The notes under the pieces: generated by a model
Seen by the model: only the letters and a program-made list of their open reading frames with translations
Databases searched by the model: none
Told to the model about the DNA's origin: nothing
Translations under genes and position numbers: made by a program
Shown: piece after piece, positions 42,855 to 51,877 of the stretch
Position numbering within the stretch: the stretch's first letter is position 1
Layout: every line of letters starts with the position of its first letter
Assembly: GCF_036226665.1 (NCBI RefSeq)
Contig: NZ_CP109007.1
Span: 434,001 to 498,000 of the forward strand
Direction: 5' to 3'
Source: Streptomyces sp. NBC_00691
GTDB taxonomy: Bacteria > Actinomycetota > Actinomycetes > Streptomycetales > Streptomycetaceae
Length of the DNA stretch: 64,000 bases

Positions 42855-45038
42855 ATGACCTCCACCCATGCCCCCACGACACGAAGGCGCGCCCGCGAAC
42901 GCGCCCGCAGGACAGGCTCGCTCATCTCCCTGGGTGCCCTGCTCGCCACCTCGGCCACGGCGCTGAACGTCGCCCCGGCCACCGCCGCCGAGACCCTGCT
43001 CTCCCAGGGCAAGACCGCCACCGCCTCGTCGAACGAGGGCGCCGCCTGGGCCGCCTCCGCCGCGGTCGACGGCGACCTCACCGGAACCCGCTGGGCGAGC
43101 CAGTGGACCGACTCCCAGTGGATCCAGGTCGACCTGGGCAGCAGCGCCGACATCAGCCGTGTCGTCCTCAACTGGGAGGGCGCCTACGGCAAGGCGTACG
43201 ACATCCAGCTCTCCGACAACGGGTCGGACTGGCGCACCGTCAAGTCCGTGACCGCCGGCGACGGGGGCACCGACGACCTCGCGGTGACCGGCAAGGGCCG
43301 CTACGTACGCCTCCAGGGGATCACCCGGGGCACCGGCTACGGCTACTCCCTGTGGGAGTTCCAGGTGTACGGCGGCGGATCCGCGCAGCCCGAGCCCGGC
43401 GGCGCCGTCCGGGTGAGCGGCACGCAGGGCAACTGGCGGCTGACGGTCGGCGGGCAGCCGTACACCGTCAAGGGCGTCACCTGGGGCCCCGCGATGGCCG
43501 ACGCCCCCCGCTACATGCCGGACGTGAAGTCCATGGGCGTCAACACCGTCCGCACCTGGGGAACGGACGCCGGCAGCAAGCCGCTGCTCGACGCGGCCGC
43601 CGCCAACGGCGTCAAGGTGATCAACGGCTTCTGGCTCCAGCCGGGCGGCGGACCGGGCTCCGGCGGCTGCGTCAACTACGTGACGGACGCCGCGTACAAG
43701 AGCAACTCGCTGACCGAGTTCGCGAAGTGGGTCGACACCTACAAGTCCCACCCCGCCACCCTCATGTGGAACGTCGGCAACGAGTCGGTCCTCGGTCTGC
43801 AGAACTGCTACAGCGGCGCCGAGCTCGAGGCCCAGCGCAACGCGTACACGACCTTCGTCAACGACGTCGCGAAGAAGATCCACTCCATCGACCCCGACCA
43901 CCCCGTGACCTCCACGGACGCGTGGACCGGCGCCTGGCCGTACTACAAGCGCAACGCGCCCGACCTGGACCTCTACTCGATGAACGCCTACGGCGACATC
44001 TGCGGGGTCCGCGAGGACTGGGTGGAGGGCGGCTACACCAAGCCGTACATCATCACCGAGACCGGTCCGGCCGGCGAGTGGGAGACCCCCAAGGACGCCA
44101 ACGGCGTTCCCGACGAGCCCACCGACGTCCAGAAGGCCGACGGCTACACCAAGGCCTGGAACTGCGTCACCGGCCACCAGGGCGTCGCCCTCGGCGCGAC
44201 CGTCTTCCACTACGGCATCGAGCACGACTTCGGCGGCGTCTGGTTCAACCTGCTCCCCGACGGCCTCAAGCGCCTCTCGTACTACTCCCTCAAGAAGGCG
44301 TACACCGGGTCCGTCGCCGGCGACAACACCCCTCCGGTCATCAGCAACATGACGGTCACCCCCGCCGGATCCGCCCCCGCCGGCGGTGAGTTCACCGTCC
44401 GCGCCGACGTCCGTGACCCCGACGGCGACCCCGTCACCACCAAGATCCTCCTGAGCGGCAACTACGCCAACGGCGACAAGCGCCTCATCGACGTCCCGTA
44501 CCGCTCCCTCGGCAACGGCGCCTTCGCGGTCACCGCGCCCGAGAAGCTCGGCGTGTGGAAGGTGTACGTCCAGGCCGAGGACGGCCGCGGCAACGCCGGC
44601 ATCGAGACGAAGTCCGTCAAGGTCGTCGCCCCGCCGGTCGCCGGCACCAACATCGCCCTGAACCGGCCCGCCACCGCCTCCTCCGCGCAGGCCTCGTACG
44701 GCGACTGCCCCTGCCCGGCGAGCAACGCGACCGACGGCAACACCACCACCCGCTGGGCCAGCGACTGGAGCGACCCGCAGTGGATCCAGGTCGACCTCGG
44801 CTCGGTCAAGCCCATCCGCACCCTGCAGCTCGTCTGGGACCCCGCCTACGCCAGGTCCTACGAGGTGCAGGTGTCGGACGACGGGAACGCCTGGCGGACC
44901 GTCCACACCACCACCACGGGTAACGGGGACATCGACACCGTCGCGCTCTCGACCACGGCCCGCCACGTCCGCCTCCAGCTGACGGCCCGGGGCACCGGCT
45001 GGGGCTACTCCCTCCACGAGTTCGGCGTCTACAGCTGA
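42855..45038 (+). CDS. Secreted glycoside hydrolase, CBM32 - TIM barrel - CBM32
   Basis: 727 residues from ATG 42855 with AGGAG 5 bases upstream. A long basic signal peptide precedes CBM32 at about 50-175. A TIM barrel follows at about 195-490, with acid/base Glu310 in WNVGNES and nucleophile Glu402 in IITETGPAGEWE. An Ig-like module (about 495-590) and a second CBM32 (about 595-727) come next. The barrel resembles GH2-type or related clan-A beta-glycosidases (TVKGVTWGPAM, MGVNTVRTWGTD). Its first CBM32 is closely similar to that of the preceding gene, a recent duplication. It should act outside the cell on a beta-glucan. A 13-bp hairpin follows. Confidence 0.9.
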   Translation: MTSTHAPTTRRRARERARRTGSLISLGALLATSATALNVAPATAAETLLSQGKTATASSNEGAAWAASAAVDGDLTGTRWASQWTDSQWIQVDLGSSADISRVVLNWEGAYGKAYDIQLSDNGSDWRTVKSVTAGDGGTDDLAVTGKGRYVRLQGITRGTGYGYSLWEFQVYGGGSAQPEPGGAVRVSGTQGNWRLTVGGQPYTVKGVTWGPAMADAPRYMPDVKSMGVNTVRTWGTDAGSKPLLDAAAANGVKVINGFWLQPGGGPGSGGCVNYVTDAAYKSNSLTEFAKWVDTYKSHPATLMWNVGNESVLGLQNCYSGAELEAQRNAYTTFVNDVAKKIHSIDPDHPVTSTDAWTGAWPYYKRNAPDLDLYSMNAYGDICGVREDWVEGGYTKPYIITETGPAGEWETPKDANGVPDEPTDVQKADGYTKAWNCVTGHQGVALGATVFHYGIEHDFGGVWFNLLPDGLKRLSYYSLKKAYTGSVAGDNTPPVISNMTVTPAGSAPAGGEFTVRADVRDPDGDPVTTKILLSGNYANGDKRLIDVPYRSLGNGAFAVTAPEKLGVWKVYVQAEDGRGNAGIETKSVKVVAPPVAGTNIALNRPATASSAQASYGDCPCPASNATDGNTTTRWASDWSDPQWIQVDLGSVKPIRTLQLVWDPAYARSYEVQVSDDGNAWRTVHTTTTGNGDIDTVALSTTARHVRLQLTARGTGWGYSLHEFGVYS

Positions 45039-45058
45039 CCACGCCGAACCCCACGAAC

Positions 45059-45093
45059 GGGTGGCGGAGCCCGCCCCAACGGCTCCGCCACCC
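45059..45093 (+). terminator. Hairpin after the CBM32/TIM-barrel gene
   Basis: GGGTGGCGGAGCC (45059-45071) pairs perfectly with GGCTCCGCCACCC (45081-45093), 9-base loop. Confidence 0.8.
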
Positions 45094-45175
45094 CGGCAGC
45101 ACCGCACAGGACCAACCCGCCAGTCACGTGGCCTCCACGGTCACGCGAAACCACCCCCATGGGCAGGAGATCCCC

Positions 45176-46267
45176 ATGAGAGCGAGTCCCAAGCGGCTCC
45201 CCGCACTCCTCCTCGGCACGGCCCTCGTCGCCGGCGTCCTCGGCATCGGCACCATGGCCTCCGCCGCGGGCACGGACAGCGGCACACCGCCCACCGTCGT
45301 CACGGCCGGCGCCCACAGCGGGCACACCATGGCCGTGTCCACCCAGGCCTCGGGCGACGACGCCGACGGAGACGGCTACATCCCGGCCGTCCCGCAGGTC
45401 ACCGGCGTCACCCCGTCCACGGCCACCCCGCCCCCGGCCTACCATCACGAGTTCCAGGCAGGCTGCTCGGTCACCCACACCGCGCCGGACGACCCGATCG
45501 TCTACCCGGGCCAGTTCGGCAAGTCCCACGACCACACGTTCATGGGCAACACCTCCACGAACGCCGCCAGCACCACCGGCTCGCTCTACGGGGGCAGCAC
45601 CACCTGCAAGGCGCCCGCGGACGCCTCCGCGTACTGGATGCCCTCGCTGTTCAAGGGCGACCAGAAGATCCTGCCCGTCGGCCCGCAGGTCATCTACTAC
45701 AAGGCGGGCGTCACCGACTACCGCAGCGTGCGGCCCTTCCCCAAGGGTCTGCGGTTCGTCGTCGGCAACCCGATGCAGACCGCCGAGGAGTTCCGCGCCC
45801 ACAAGGGGTTCGTCGAGGGCTGGGAATGCGGTGACAGCTTCTTCAACACCGACATCCCGGCGAACTGTCCGAGCCGGCCCGACGTCCAGCTCAACCTGCG
45901 CATGCAGGCCCCCAGCTGCTGGAACGGCCTGTACCTCGACACCCCCGACCACAAGAGCCACATGGCCTACCCGGTGGTCAAGCCCGGCACCAACGACAAC
46001 ATGTGCCCGGCCTCCCACCCGGTCGCCCTGCCGATGATCGAGTTCAAGATGGCGTGGCCGGTGAACGGCGACATGAGCCAGGTCCGCCTGGCCAGTGGCC
46101 GCGGCTACTCCTTCCACTACGACTTCTTCAACGCGTGGGAGGAGCGCACCCTCAAGGCCCTCGTCGACCACTGCATCGTCGGCGGCCTGCAGTGCGACAC
46201 ACGGGGCTTCGACCTGTACCGCCCCGAACGCGGCGTCGTGCTCGACGAGAACCACCGTCTGCCCTGA
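45176..46267 (+). CDS. Secreted DUF1996 protein
   Basis: 363 residues from ATG 45176 with AGGAGA upstream. A signal peptide to about residue 31 is followed by a low-complexity segment (to about 95) and a DUF1996 domain: HHEFQAGCSVTHT, PGQFGKSHDHTFMGN, YWMPSLFKGD, CWNGLYLDTPDHKSHMAYP and CPASHPVALPMIEFKMAWP. Many His, Asp and paired Cys are conserved, suggesting a metal-binding or enzymatic site. Family function is not established; in fungi it occurs with WSC wall-binding domains. Placement between two glycosidases supports a carbohydrate role. Confidence 0.9.
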   Translation: MRASPKRLPALLLGTALVAGVLGIGTMASAAGTDSGTPPTVVTAGAHSGHTMAVSTQASGDDADGDGYIPAVPQVTGVTPSTATPPPAYHHEFQAGCSVTHTAPDDPIVYPGQFGKSHDHTFMGNTSTNAASTTGSLYGGSTTCKAPADASAYWMPSLFKGDQKILPVGPQVIYYKAGVTDYRSVRPFPKGLRFVVGNPMQTAEEFRAHKGFVEGWECGDSFFNTDIPANCPSRPDVQLNLRMQAPSCWNGLYLDTPDHKSHMAYPVVKPGTNDNMCPASHPVALPMIEFKMAWPVNGDMSQVRLASGRGYSFHYDFFNAWEERTLKALVDHCIVGGLQCDTRGFDLYRPERGVVLDENHRLP

Positions 46268-46282
46268 TCCCACTCCCGCATC

Positions 46283-46314
46283 CGGCCCGGACGCCCCCGA
46301 GGGCGCCCGGGCCG
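46283..46314 (+). terminator. Hairpin after the DUF1996 gene
   Basis: CGGCCCGG and CGCCC pair with GGGCG and CCGGGCCG, with one A/C mismatch; followed by CTTTCC. Confidence 0.6.
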
Positions 46315-46349
46315 CTTTCCCGTCCGCCCCTCGGCACCAGGAGGATCCC

Positions 46350-47768
46350 GTGACCGCCCCCGCCCCGTCCGCCACTGCCCACCACGACGCGCTCATCGAC
46401 CTCCTCCCCCCGCACTTCCGCTTCGGCGCCGCCACCTCCGCCTTCCAGATCGAGGGGGCCGCCGCCGAGGACGGCCGCACGCCGTCCATCTGGGACACCT
46501 TCTGCAGTGTCCCCGGGGCCGTCGACAACGGCGACACCGGAGACGTGGCCTGCGACCACTACCACCGGATGCCGGAGGACGTGGCCCTGCTCGCCGCCCT
46601 CGGACTCGACACGTACCGCTTCTCCGTCTCCTGGTCCCGCGTCCAGCCGCACGGCCGGGGGCCGGCCAACCCGGCGGGGATCGGTTTCTACGACCGCCTC
46701 GTCGACGAGCTCCTCGCGCACGGCATCACCCCCTGGCTCACCCTGTACCACTGGGACCTGCCCCAGGAGCTCCAGGACGCCGGCGGCTGGCCCGCCCGCG
46801 ACACCGCACACCGGTTCGCCGACTACGCGGAACTCGTCCACGAGCGCCTCGGCGACCGCGTCACCCACTGGACCACCCTCAACGAACCGTTCTGCTCGGC
46901 CGTCCTCGGCCATGTCGAAGGCATCCACGCGCCCGGAGGCCGCTCCTTCGCCGACGGGGTACGGGCCGTGCACCATCTGCACCTCGCGCACGGCCTCGCG
47001 GTCCAGCGGCTGCGCTCCGCCGCCCGCCGCCCGCTCGACCTGGCCGTCACCCACCTCCTCGGCACCAGCCGGCCCGCCACCGACTCCGCGGCCGACCGCG
47101 AGGCCGCGCGCCGGGCCGACGCCCTCGGCTTCCGCTTCTACCTCGACCCGATCCTGCGCGGCCGGTACCCGCGGGACCTCGTCGACGACCTGGCCGTGCG
47201 GGGCGTCGAGATCCCGGTCAGGGACGGCGACCTGGAGATCATCTCCAGCCCCGTCGACACCCTGGGCGTCAACTACTACCGCTCGATGCGCACCTCGGGA
47301 GTCGACGAGCACGGCGCCACCACCGACGCCCACGGCATCCCCGTCACCCGGAACCTGCCGCACGGCGGGCTGCCGGTCACCGGCCTCGGCTGGGAGGTGA
47401 TGCCGCACGACCTCACCGAACTCCTGCTGCGCATCTCCCGTGACTACCCCGGGACGCCGATGGTGGTCACCGAGAACGGGGCCGCGTACGAGGACGTCCC
47501 CGACGCCCACGGCTTCGTCGAGGACTCCGACCGCACCGCCTACCTCGCGTCCCACCTCGCGGCCGTGGCGGAGGCCGGCACCCGGGGGGCCGACGTCCGC
47601 GGCTACTTCGCCTGGTCGTTCCTGGACAACTTCGAGTGGGCGTACGGCTACGACAAGCGCTTCGGGCTCGTCCGGGTCGACTACGCCACCCAGGCCCGTA
47701 CGCCCAAGCGCAGCGCCCTGTGGCTCCGCGACACGGCCCACCGCGTCCGGGCCGGCGCGCACGAGTGA
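46350..47768 (+). CDS. GH1 beta-glucosidase, second copy
   Basis: 472 residues from GTG 46350 with GGAGG 5 bases upstream. It is a standard GH1: PPHFRFGAATSAFQIEGAA, acid/base Glu179 in TLNEP, nucleophile Glu375 in VVTENGAAY, and [18 protein letters not shown]. There is no signal peptide, so it is cytosolic. It differs enough from the first copy (36516) that it is not a recent duplicate, and probably prefers another linkage or chain length. It follows three genes for secreted glucan-related proteins, but a hairpin separates it from them. Confidence 0.96.
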   Translation: MTAPAPSATAHHDALIDLLPPHFRFGAATSAFQIEGAAAEDGRTPSIWDTFCSVPGAVDNGDTGDVACDHYHRMPEDVALLAALGLDTYRFSVSWSRVQPHGRGPANPAGIGFYDRLVDELLAHGITPWLTLYHWDLPQELQDAGGWPARDTAHRFADYAELVHERLGDRVTHWTTLNEPFCSAVLGHVEGIHAPGGRSFADGVRAVHHLHLAHGLAVQRLRSAARRPLDLAVTHLLGTSRPATDSAADREAARRADALGFRFYLDPILRGRYPRDLVDDLAVRGVEIPVRDGDLEIISSPVDTLGVNYYRSMRTSGVDEHGATTDAHGIPVTRNLPHGGLPVTGLGWEVMPHDLTELLLRISRDYPGTPMVVTENGAAYEDVPDAHGFVEDSDRTAYLASHLAAVAEAGTRGADVRGYFAWSFLDNFEWAYGYDKRFGLVRVDYATQARTPKRSALWLRDTAHRVRAGAHE

Positions 47769-47799
47769 CCCGCCCGGGGTGACGCGAGGAGGCCGGGCG

Positions 47800-48066
47800 T
47801 CACGGCTCCCGGTCCTGGGTCTGCTCCTCGCGGCCGATGCCCGGACGCTGACGCTTGGCCCGGTGGCCTCCGGCGCCCGCCCGGTCGGTGTCACCGGCCC
47901 GGTCGGTGTCACCGGCCCGCTCGATGTCCCTGCCGGCACGGCGCGTCACGGCCTCCTCGGCCTCCTCGCGCGCCTCCCTGTCACCGCTTTCACCCTCGGC
48001 GCCCGCCGGAGTGGTGGGGGCGGTGCGGCGGTGCCGCCGCTCGTCCTCGTTCCCTCGTCCCTTCAC
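47800..48066 (-). CDS. Small hydrophilic protein, function unknown
   Basis: 88 residues from GTG 48066, preceded by a strong GGAGGA site. The protein is very rich in Arg, Glu and Gly and probably disordered; it contains a short tandem duplication (AGDTDR twice, also visible as an 18-bp DNA repeat). There is no membrane segment and I recognise no family. The ribosome site and codon bias support translation. Confidence 0.6.
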   Translation of the reverse strand: MKGRGNEDERRHRRTAPTTPAGAEGESGDREAREEAEEAVTRRAGRDIERAGDTDRAGDTDRAGAGGHRAKRQRPGIGREEQTQDREP

Positions 48067-48100
48067 GGGGTCCTCCTTCCACCGCGCCCCGTGGGCGTCC

Positions 48101-48325
48101 TCATCGGTCCGGCCTCTCGTCCGGCGCGGTCCAGGAGTCCCGCCGCGCCTCGGCCGCCGGCGGCTGAGCGACACCGGCGGAGACCTTTCTGCGGGCCACC
48201 CGCCGGGTACCCCACCAGAAGGCGGCGATCAGCAGGACGGCGATACCCACCCCGATCAGGATCAGGAGCAGGGCAGGGGAACCGGAGGCGGCCGTCTCGG
48301 CGGCGGTCGCAGTCGAGAAAGGCAT
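48101..48325 (-). CDS. Small single-pass membrane protein (DUF6479-like)
   Basis: 74 residues from ATG 48325 with AAAGGG upstream. One membrane helix (SPALLLILIGVGIAVLLIAAFWWG, about 13-36) is followed by a basic, Ala/Pro-rich tail with WWGTRRVARRK. Such small proteins recur in Streptomyces and are annotated DUF6479. Function is unknown. It precedes the small hydrophilic gene on the same strand by 34 bases, and both lie between the two sugar regions. Confidence 0.72.
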   Translation of the reverse strand: MPFSTATAAETAASGSPALLLILIGVGIAVLLIAAFWWGTRRVARRKVSAGVAQPPAAEARRDSWTAPDERPDR

Positions 48326-48395
48326 GGGCGCCCTTTCTGTCGAGAACGGAACAAACCGTCTGGGTTCCGCTGCTACCCCCCGGCTCCGCAATCAT

Positions 48396-49505
48396 TCACA
48401 CGGCTTCCCGAGGCGGCCCGGGCGGGAGCTCCGCCCCGCCGTCGAGGTGCGGGAAGCGGAACTCCGTGCGCCGGTGGGCGGTCGTGCCGGGGCGCAGTAC
48501 CGGGCTGGGGTACTCCGGCCGGTTGGGTGCGTCCGGGTAGTGCTGGGTCTCCAGGCAGACCGCGCCGTGGCGTTCGTGGGCGCGTCCCGTCCCGTCGGTG
48601 AGGGATCCGTCCAGATGGTTGGCGGTGTACACCTGCACGCCCGGTGCCGTCGTCCACACCTCCATGACGCGGGTCTCCGAAGGGGCCGTCAGCCGGGCGG
48701 CGTACCGCAGCGGCCCCGGCTCCCGCCCCGGCAGCACCCAGCAGTGGTCGTACCCGCCGGCCCCGCGCACCTGTTCGTCGGCCGACCGGACGCACTCCCC
48801 GAGCAGCCGGGGGGTCCTCAGATCGAAGGGGGTGCCCGTCACGTCACGGAGGGGGCCGAGCGGAATGCCGTCGTCGTCGACCGGCAGATAGGCGGCGGAG
48901 TCGACCTCCAGCGTGTGGCCCAGGACGTCCCCCGCGCCCGCCAGATTGAAGTAGGCGTGGTTGGTGAGGCTGACCACGGTCGGGCGGTCGGTGGCCGCCC
49001 GGCAGTCGACGGACAGCGTGCCGGCCGCGTCGAGGGAGTACGTGACGGTGACGTCGAGAGCGCCGGGGAACCCCATCTCCCCGTCGGGACTGCGCAGCGA
49101 CAGACGGAGCGCGGCCGTGTCGCCGTCCGTGAGGGGGTGGGCGTCCCACACCCGGGAGTCGAACCCCGCGGGCCCACCGTGCAGGGCGTGGCCGCGGTCG
49201 TTGCGTGGAACGTGGTGCGTGGTGCCGTCGAGTGTGAAGCGGCCGTGGGCGATGCGGTTGGCGTACCGGCCGATCAGCGCACCGAGGTACGGGCCCTTCT
49301 CGGCGTACTGGTCCACCGAGGTCAGCGAGAGGACCACGTTGTCCGTCCCGCCTTCGGTGTCGGGCACGCCGAGGGAGTGCAGGACACCCCCGTACGTGAG
49401 GATCTCGGCGTACACGCCGGAAGGGGATTCCAGCCGCCAGAGGCCGACCTCCTCTCCGCTCGGGGCGGTGCCGAACGGCCGGTGGCGGACGGTGGGTCGG
49501 AGCAT
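48396..49505 (-). CDS. galM: Aldose 1-epimerase (mutarotase)
   Basis: 369 residues from ATG 49505 with GAGGA 6 bases upstream. Family motifs are GALIGRYANRIAHGRF, a His in NDRGHALHGGPAGFD, catalytic His in VSLTNHAYFNLAG, and catalytic Glu in CLETQHYPDAPN. It interconverts alpha and beta anomers of aldoses such as galactose or glucose. There is no signal peptide, so it acts on imported sugar. It lies downstream of the LacI gene and YtfQ-type importer on the same strand, which supports a galactose-derived substrate for the locus. Confidence 0.94.
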   Translation of the reverse strand: MLRPTVRHRPFGTAPSGEEVGLWRLESPSGVYAEILTYGGVLHSLGVPDTEGGTDNVVLSLTSVDQYAEKGPYLGALIGRYANRIAHGRFTLDGTTHHVPRNDRGHALHGGPAGFDSRVWDAHPLTDGDTAALRLSLRSPDGEMGFPGALDVTVTYSLDAAGTLSVDCRAATDRPTVVSLTNHAYFNLAGAGDVLGHTLEVDSAAYLPVDDDGIPLGPLRDVTGTPFDLRTPRLLGECVRSADEQVRGAGGYDHCWVLPGREPGPLRYAARLTAPSETRVMEVWTTAPGVQVYTANHLDGSLTDGTGRAHERHGAVCLETQHYPDAPNRPEYPSPVLRPGTTAHRRTEFRFPHLDGGAELPPGPPREAV

Positions 49506-49675
49506 GGCGAGTCCTCAGGGCGAGCGGATGGCCGGACGTGACGGGTGGGACCGTGCGTCACGAACGTGATGAGCGAACGGTGATCGACGAACGGTGACGA
49601 GCGCGCGGTGGCGCGTGCGTGAAGACATGTGCGGAAGACACGTGCGCACCGTGGCGGGCCGTGCGGGGCGGACGG

Positions 49676-50734
49676 TCAGCGGGCGGGTGCGGGCGGGGTG
49701 TCGCCGCCGGGGAGCGCGCCGGTGCGGCCGCCCCCGGTGGACTCCCGCACGACCAGCTCGTGGCCGGGGCTGATCCTGCGCGGTTCGGAGTCCGGCCCGC
49801 CGCTGAGCCGCTCGACGAGCCGGTCGACGGCGAGGCGGGCGATGGCGTGCTTGTCGGGGGCGACGGTGGTGAGGCTGATCGCACCGAAGCGACCCTCCTC
49901 GATGTCGTCGAAGCCGACCACGGCGATGTCGTCGGGGACCCGGAGGCCGCGCTCGGTCAGCGTCCGCATCGCACCGAGGGCGATGAGGTCGTTGTACGCG
50001 AAGACCGCGTCGGGCCGTTCCCCTCGGTCCAGGAGCGCCGACATGGCCGCCGCCCCGTCGGAGCGGCCGTAGCCGTCCGTGGCGACGACCAGCGACTCGG
50101 CCGGCTCCAGTCCCGAGGCGACGAGCTCCTCCCGCCAGCCGCGGAGCCGCAGGTGCGCGGGCTGCCGCTCACGGTCGGTACGGGAGCCGAGGAACGCGAT
50201 GCGGCGGCGGCCCAGTCCCACGAGGTGACGCACCGCCTCGCGCGCCGCCGCCACGTTGTCGATGGCGATCTGGTCGTACGGCGCCTCGTACTCGCGCTCG
50301 CCGAGCAGCACCAGCGGCGAGGTCTCCTGCCGGGCGACCAGATCGGCCGTCTCCAGATGGATCGGGCTCAGGATCAGCCCGTCGATGACATGGGAGCGGA
50401 ACTCCTGGCAGACCAGCAGCTCCCGCTCGCGCAGTCCCGCGGTGTGGTCGACGAGGACGGTGTAGTCGTGCTGGGCGGCGGCGTCGATGATGGCACCGGC
50501 CAGCTCCGCGAAGTACGGGTTGCCCAGCTCGGGTACGGCGAAGGCGATGATGCCGGTGCGTCCCTTGCGCAGATGCCGTGCGGTGAGGTTCGGCCGGTAC
50601 CCGAGCTCGTCGATGGCCCGCTGCACCTTGGCGCGCATCTGCGGTGTGACGTGGGGGTAGTTGTTCACGACGTTGGACACGGTCTTGATCGACACGCCTG
50701 CCCGCTGCGCGACGTCCTTGAGGCTGACGCCCAC
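49676..50734 (-). CDS. LacI-family regulator of the YtfQ-type locus
   Basis: 352 residues. The helix-turn-helix is MGVSLKDVAQRAGVSIKTVS with hinge PNLTARHLRKGRT, then a full effector domain with FVV-type ending ELVVREST plus a Gly/Pro tail. Its recognition helix (VSIKTVSNVVNN) differs from that of the other two LacI proteins here, so a different operator is expected; AACGTT-centred palindromes at 55959 and 56138 are good candidates. It lies just downstream of the importer permease and probably controls importer and GH2 gene together. Confidence 0.95.
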   Translation of the reverse strand: MGVSLKDVAQRAGVSIKTVSNVVNNYPHVTPQMRAKVQRAIDELGYRPNLTARHLRKGRTGIIAFAVPELGNPYFAELAGAIIDAAAQHDYTVLVDHTAGLRERELLVCQEFRSHVIDGLILSPIHLETADLVARQETSPLVLLGEREYEAPYDQIAIDNVAAAREAVRHLVGLGRRRIAFLGSRTDRERQPAHLRLRGWREELVASGLEPAESLVVATDGYGRSDGAAAMSALLDRGERPDAVFAYNDLIALGAMRTLTERGLRVPDDIAVVGFDDIEEGRFGAISLTTVAPDKHAIARLAVDRLVERLSGGPDSEPRRISPGHELVVRESTGGGRTGALPGGDTPPAPAR

Positions 50735-50821
50735 GGCACTCCTCTGATTCGGCTCTGGGTCGGTTCTGGACCGGCTCTGGATGGACTCTGCTCGGACGGG
50801 CCGGGCATGATCCGTCCCTCG

Positions 50822-51877
50822 TCAGACGGTACTTCGGCTCCGCGACAGGTAGCGCTGCGCGACCACGACGAGGATGAGGAATCCGCCGCTGACCACCGAC
50901 TGGTACGAGGAGTTCAGCGTGCCGATCTGGTTGATGAGGTTCTGGATGACGGCGAGCAGCAGGACCCCCCAGAGGGTGCCGCTCACCGAACCCGCGCCGC
51001 CGACCAGCAGGGTTCCGCCGATGACGACGGCGGCGATCGCGTCGAGCTCCATGCCGGCGCCGATGATCGTGACACCGGAGGAGAGACGGGCCGCATTGAC
51101 GGCTCCCGCGAGTCCCGCGAGGACTCCGCTCAGCAGGTACACCGTCACCTTGGCGCGGGCCACGGGCAGGCCCATCAGCGTGGCGGCGTCGCCGCTGCCG
51201 CCGACGGCGAACAGCGTCTGGCCGAACGACGTGCGCTGCAGGACCAGCCCGCCGATGCCGAAGAGCGCGAGCGCGAGGAGGATCGGGTAGCCGAAGCCCC
51301 CGATGCTGCCCTGGCCGAGCTCCGCGAACGCCGAGCCCTTGGGGACGAGATACGTGGTGGCGCCCTCGTCGGTGAGGGCGAGCAGCAGTCCGCGCGCGCC
51401 GAGGAGGGAGGCGAGCGTGACGATGAAGGGTGCCATGCCGGCCCGGGCGATCAGGAGACCGTTGATCAGGCCGATCGCCCCGCACGCCAGGAGCGGTACG
51501 AGCAGCGCGGGCAGGATGCCCCACTGCGAGGCCCAGGCGGCGAGCACCCCGCCCAGCGCGAAGACCGAGCCGACGGACAGGTCGATGCCTCCGGTGATGA
51601 TCACCAGGGTCATGCCGAGCGCGACGACGGCGAGGAACGACGCCTGTACCGTCACCCCCCGCGCGTTGTCCAGCGTGGCGAACGTGGGATAGACGAAGGA
51701 GGCGATCACGACGACGAGGAGCAGCACGGCGAGGACGCCCTGGCGCTGTACGAGCGCGGCGAGCCGTTCCCGGCCGGAGACGTCGGCCCGCCCGCGGTCT
51801 GCGGCGGCGCCGCTGCCGGTGGGCGCGGGGGGCGTGGTGCCTGTCCCCGGTGCGGCGAGCGAGGAGGTGGGGTTCAT
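50822..51877 (-). CDS. yjfF: Sugar ABC permease, YjfF-like
   Basis: 351 residues from ATG 51877, overlapping the preceding permease stop as ATGA. An N-terminal tail of about 45 residues is Pro/Ala-rich; eight to ten helices follow. VVALGMTLVIITGGIDLSVGSVFALG is the CUT2 signature, and MAPFIVTLASLLGARGLLLALT is typical. It pairs with the YtfT-like permease as the inner-membrane channel. In E. coli the YtfQRT-YjfF system imports galactofuranose; the same substrate class is likely here but unproven. Confidence 0.92.
   Translation of the reverse strand: MNPTSSLAAPGTGTTPPAPTGSGAAADRGRADVSGRERLAALVQRQGVLAVLLLVVVIASFVYPTFATLDNARGVTVQASFLAVVALGMTLVIITGGIDLSVGSVFALGGVLAAWASQWGILPALLVPLLACGAIGLINGLLIARAGMAPFIVTLASLLGARGLLLALTDEGATTYLVPKGSAFAELGQGSIGGFGYPILLALALFGIGGLVLQRTSFGQTLFAVGGSGDAATLMGLPVARAKVTVYLLSGVLAGLAGAVNAARLSSGVTIIGAGMELDAIAAVVIGGTLLVGGAGSVSGTLWGVLLLAVIQNLINQIGTLNSSYQSVVSGGFLILVVVAQRYLSRSRSTV

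Noticed and set aside
47870-47930. 18-bp tandem repeats considered as a regulatory array
   Set aside because: They fall within the small hydrophilic gene and encode a repeated Ala-Gly-Asp-Thr-Asp-Arg segment.
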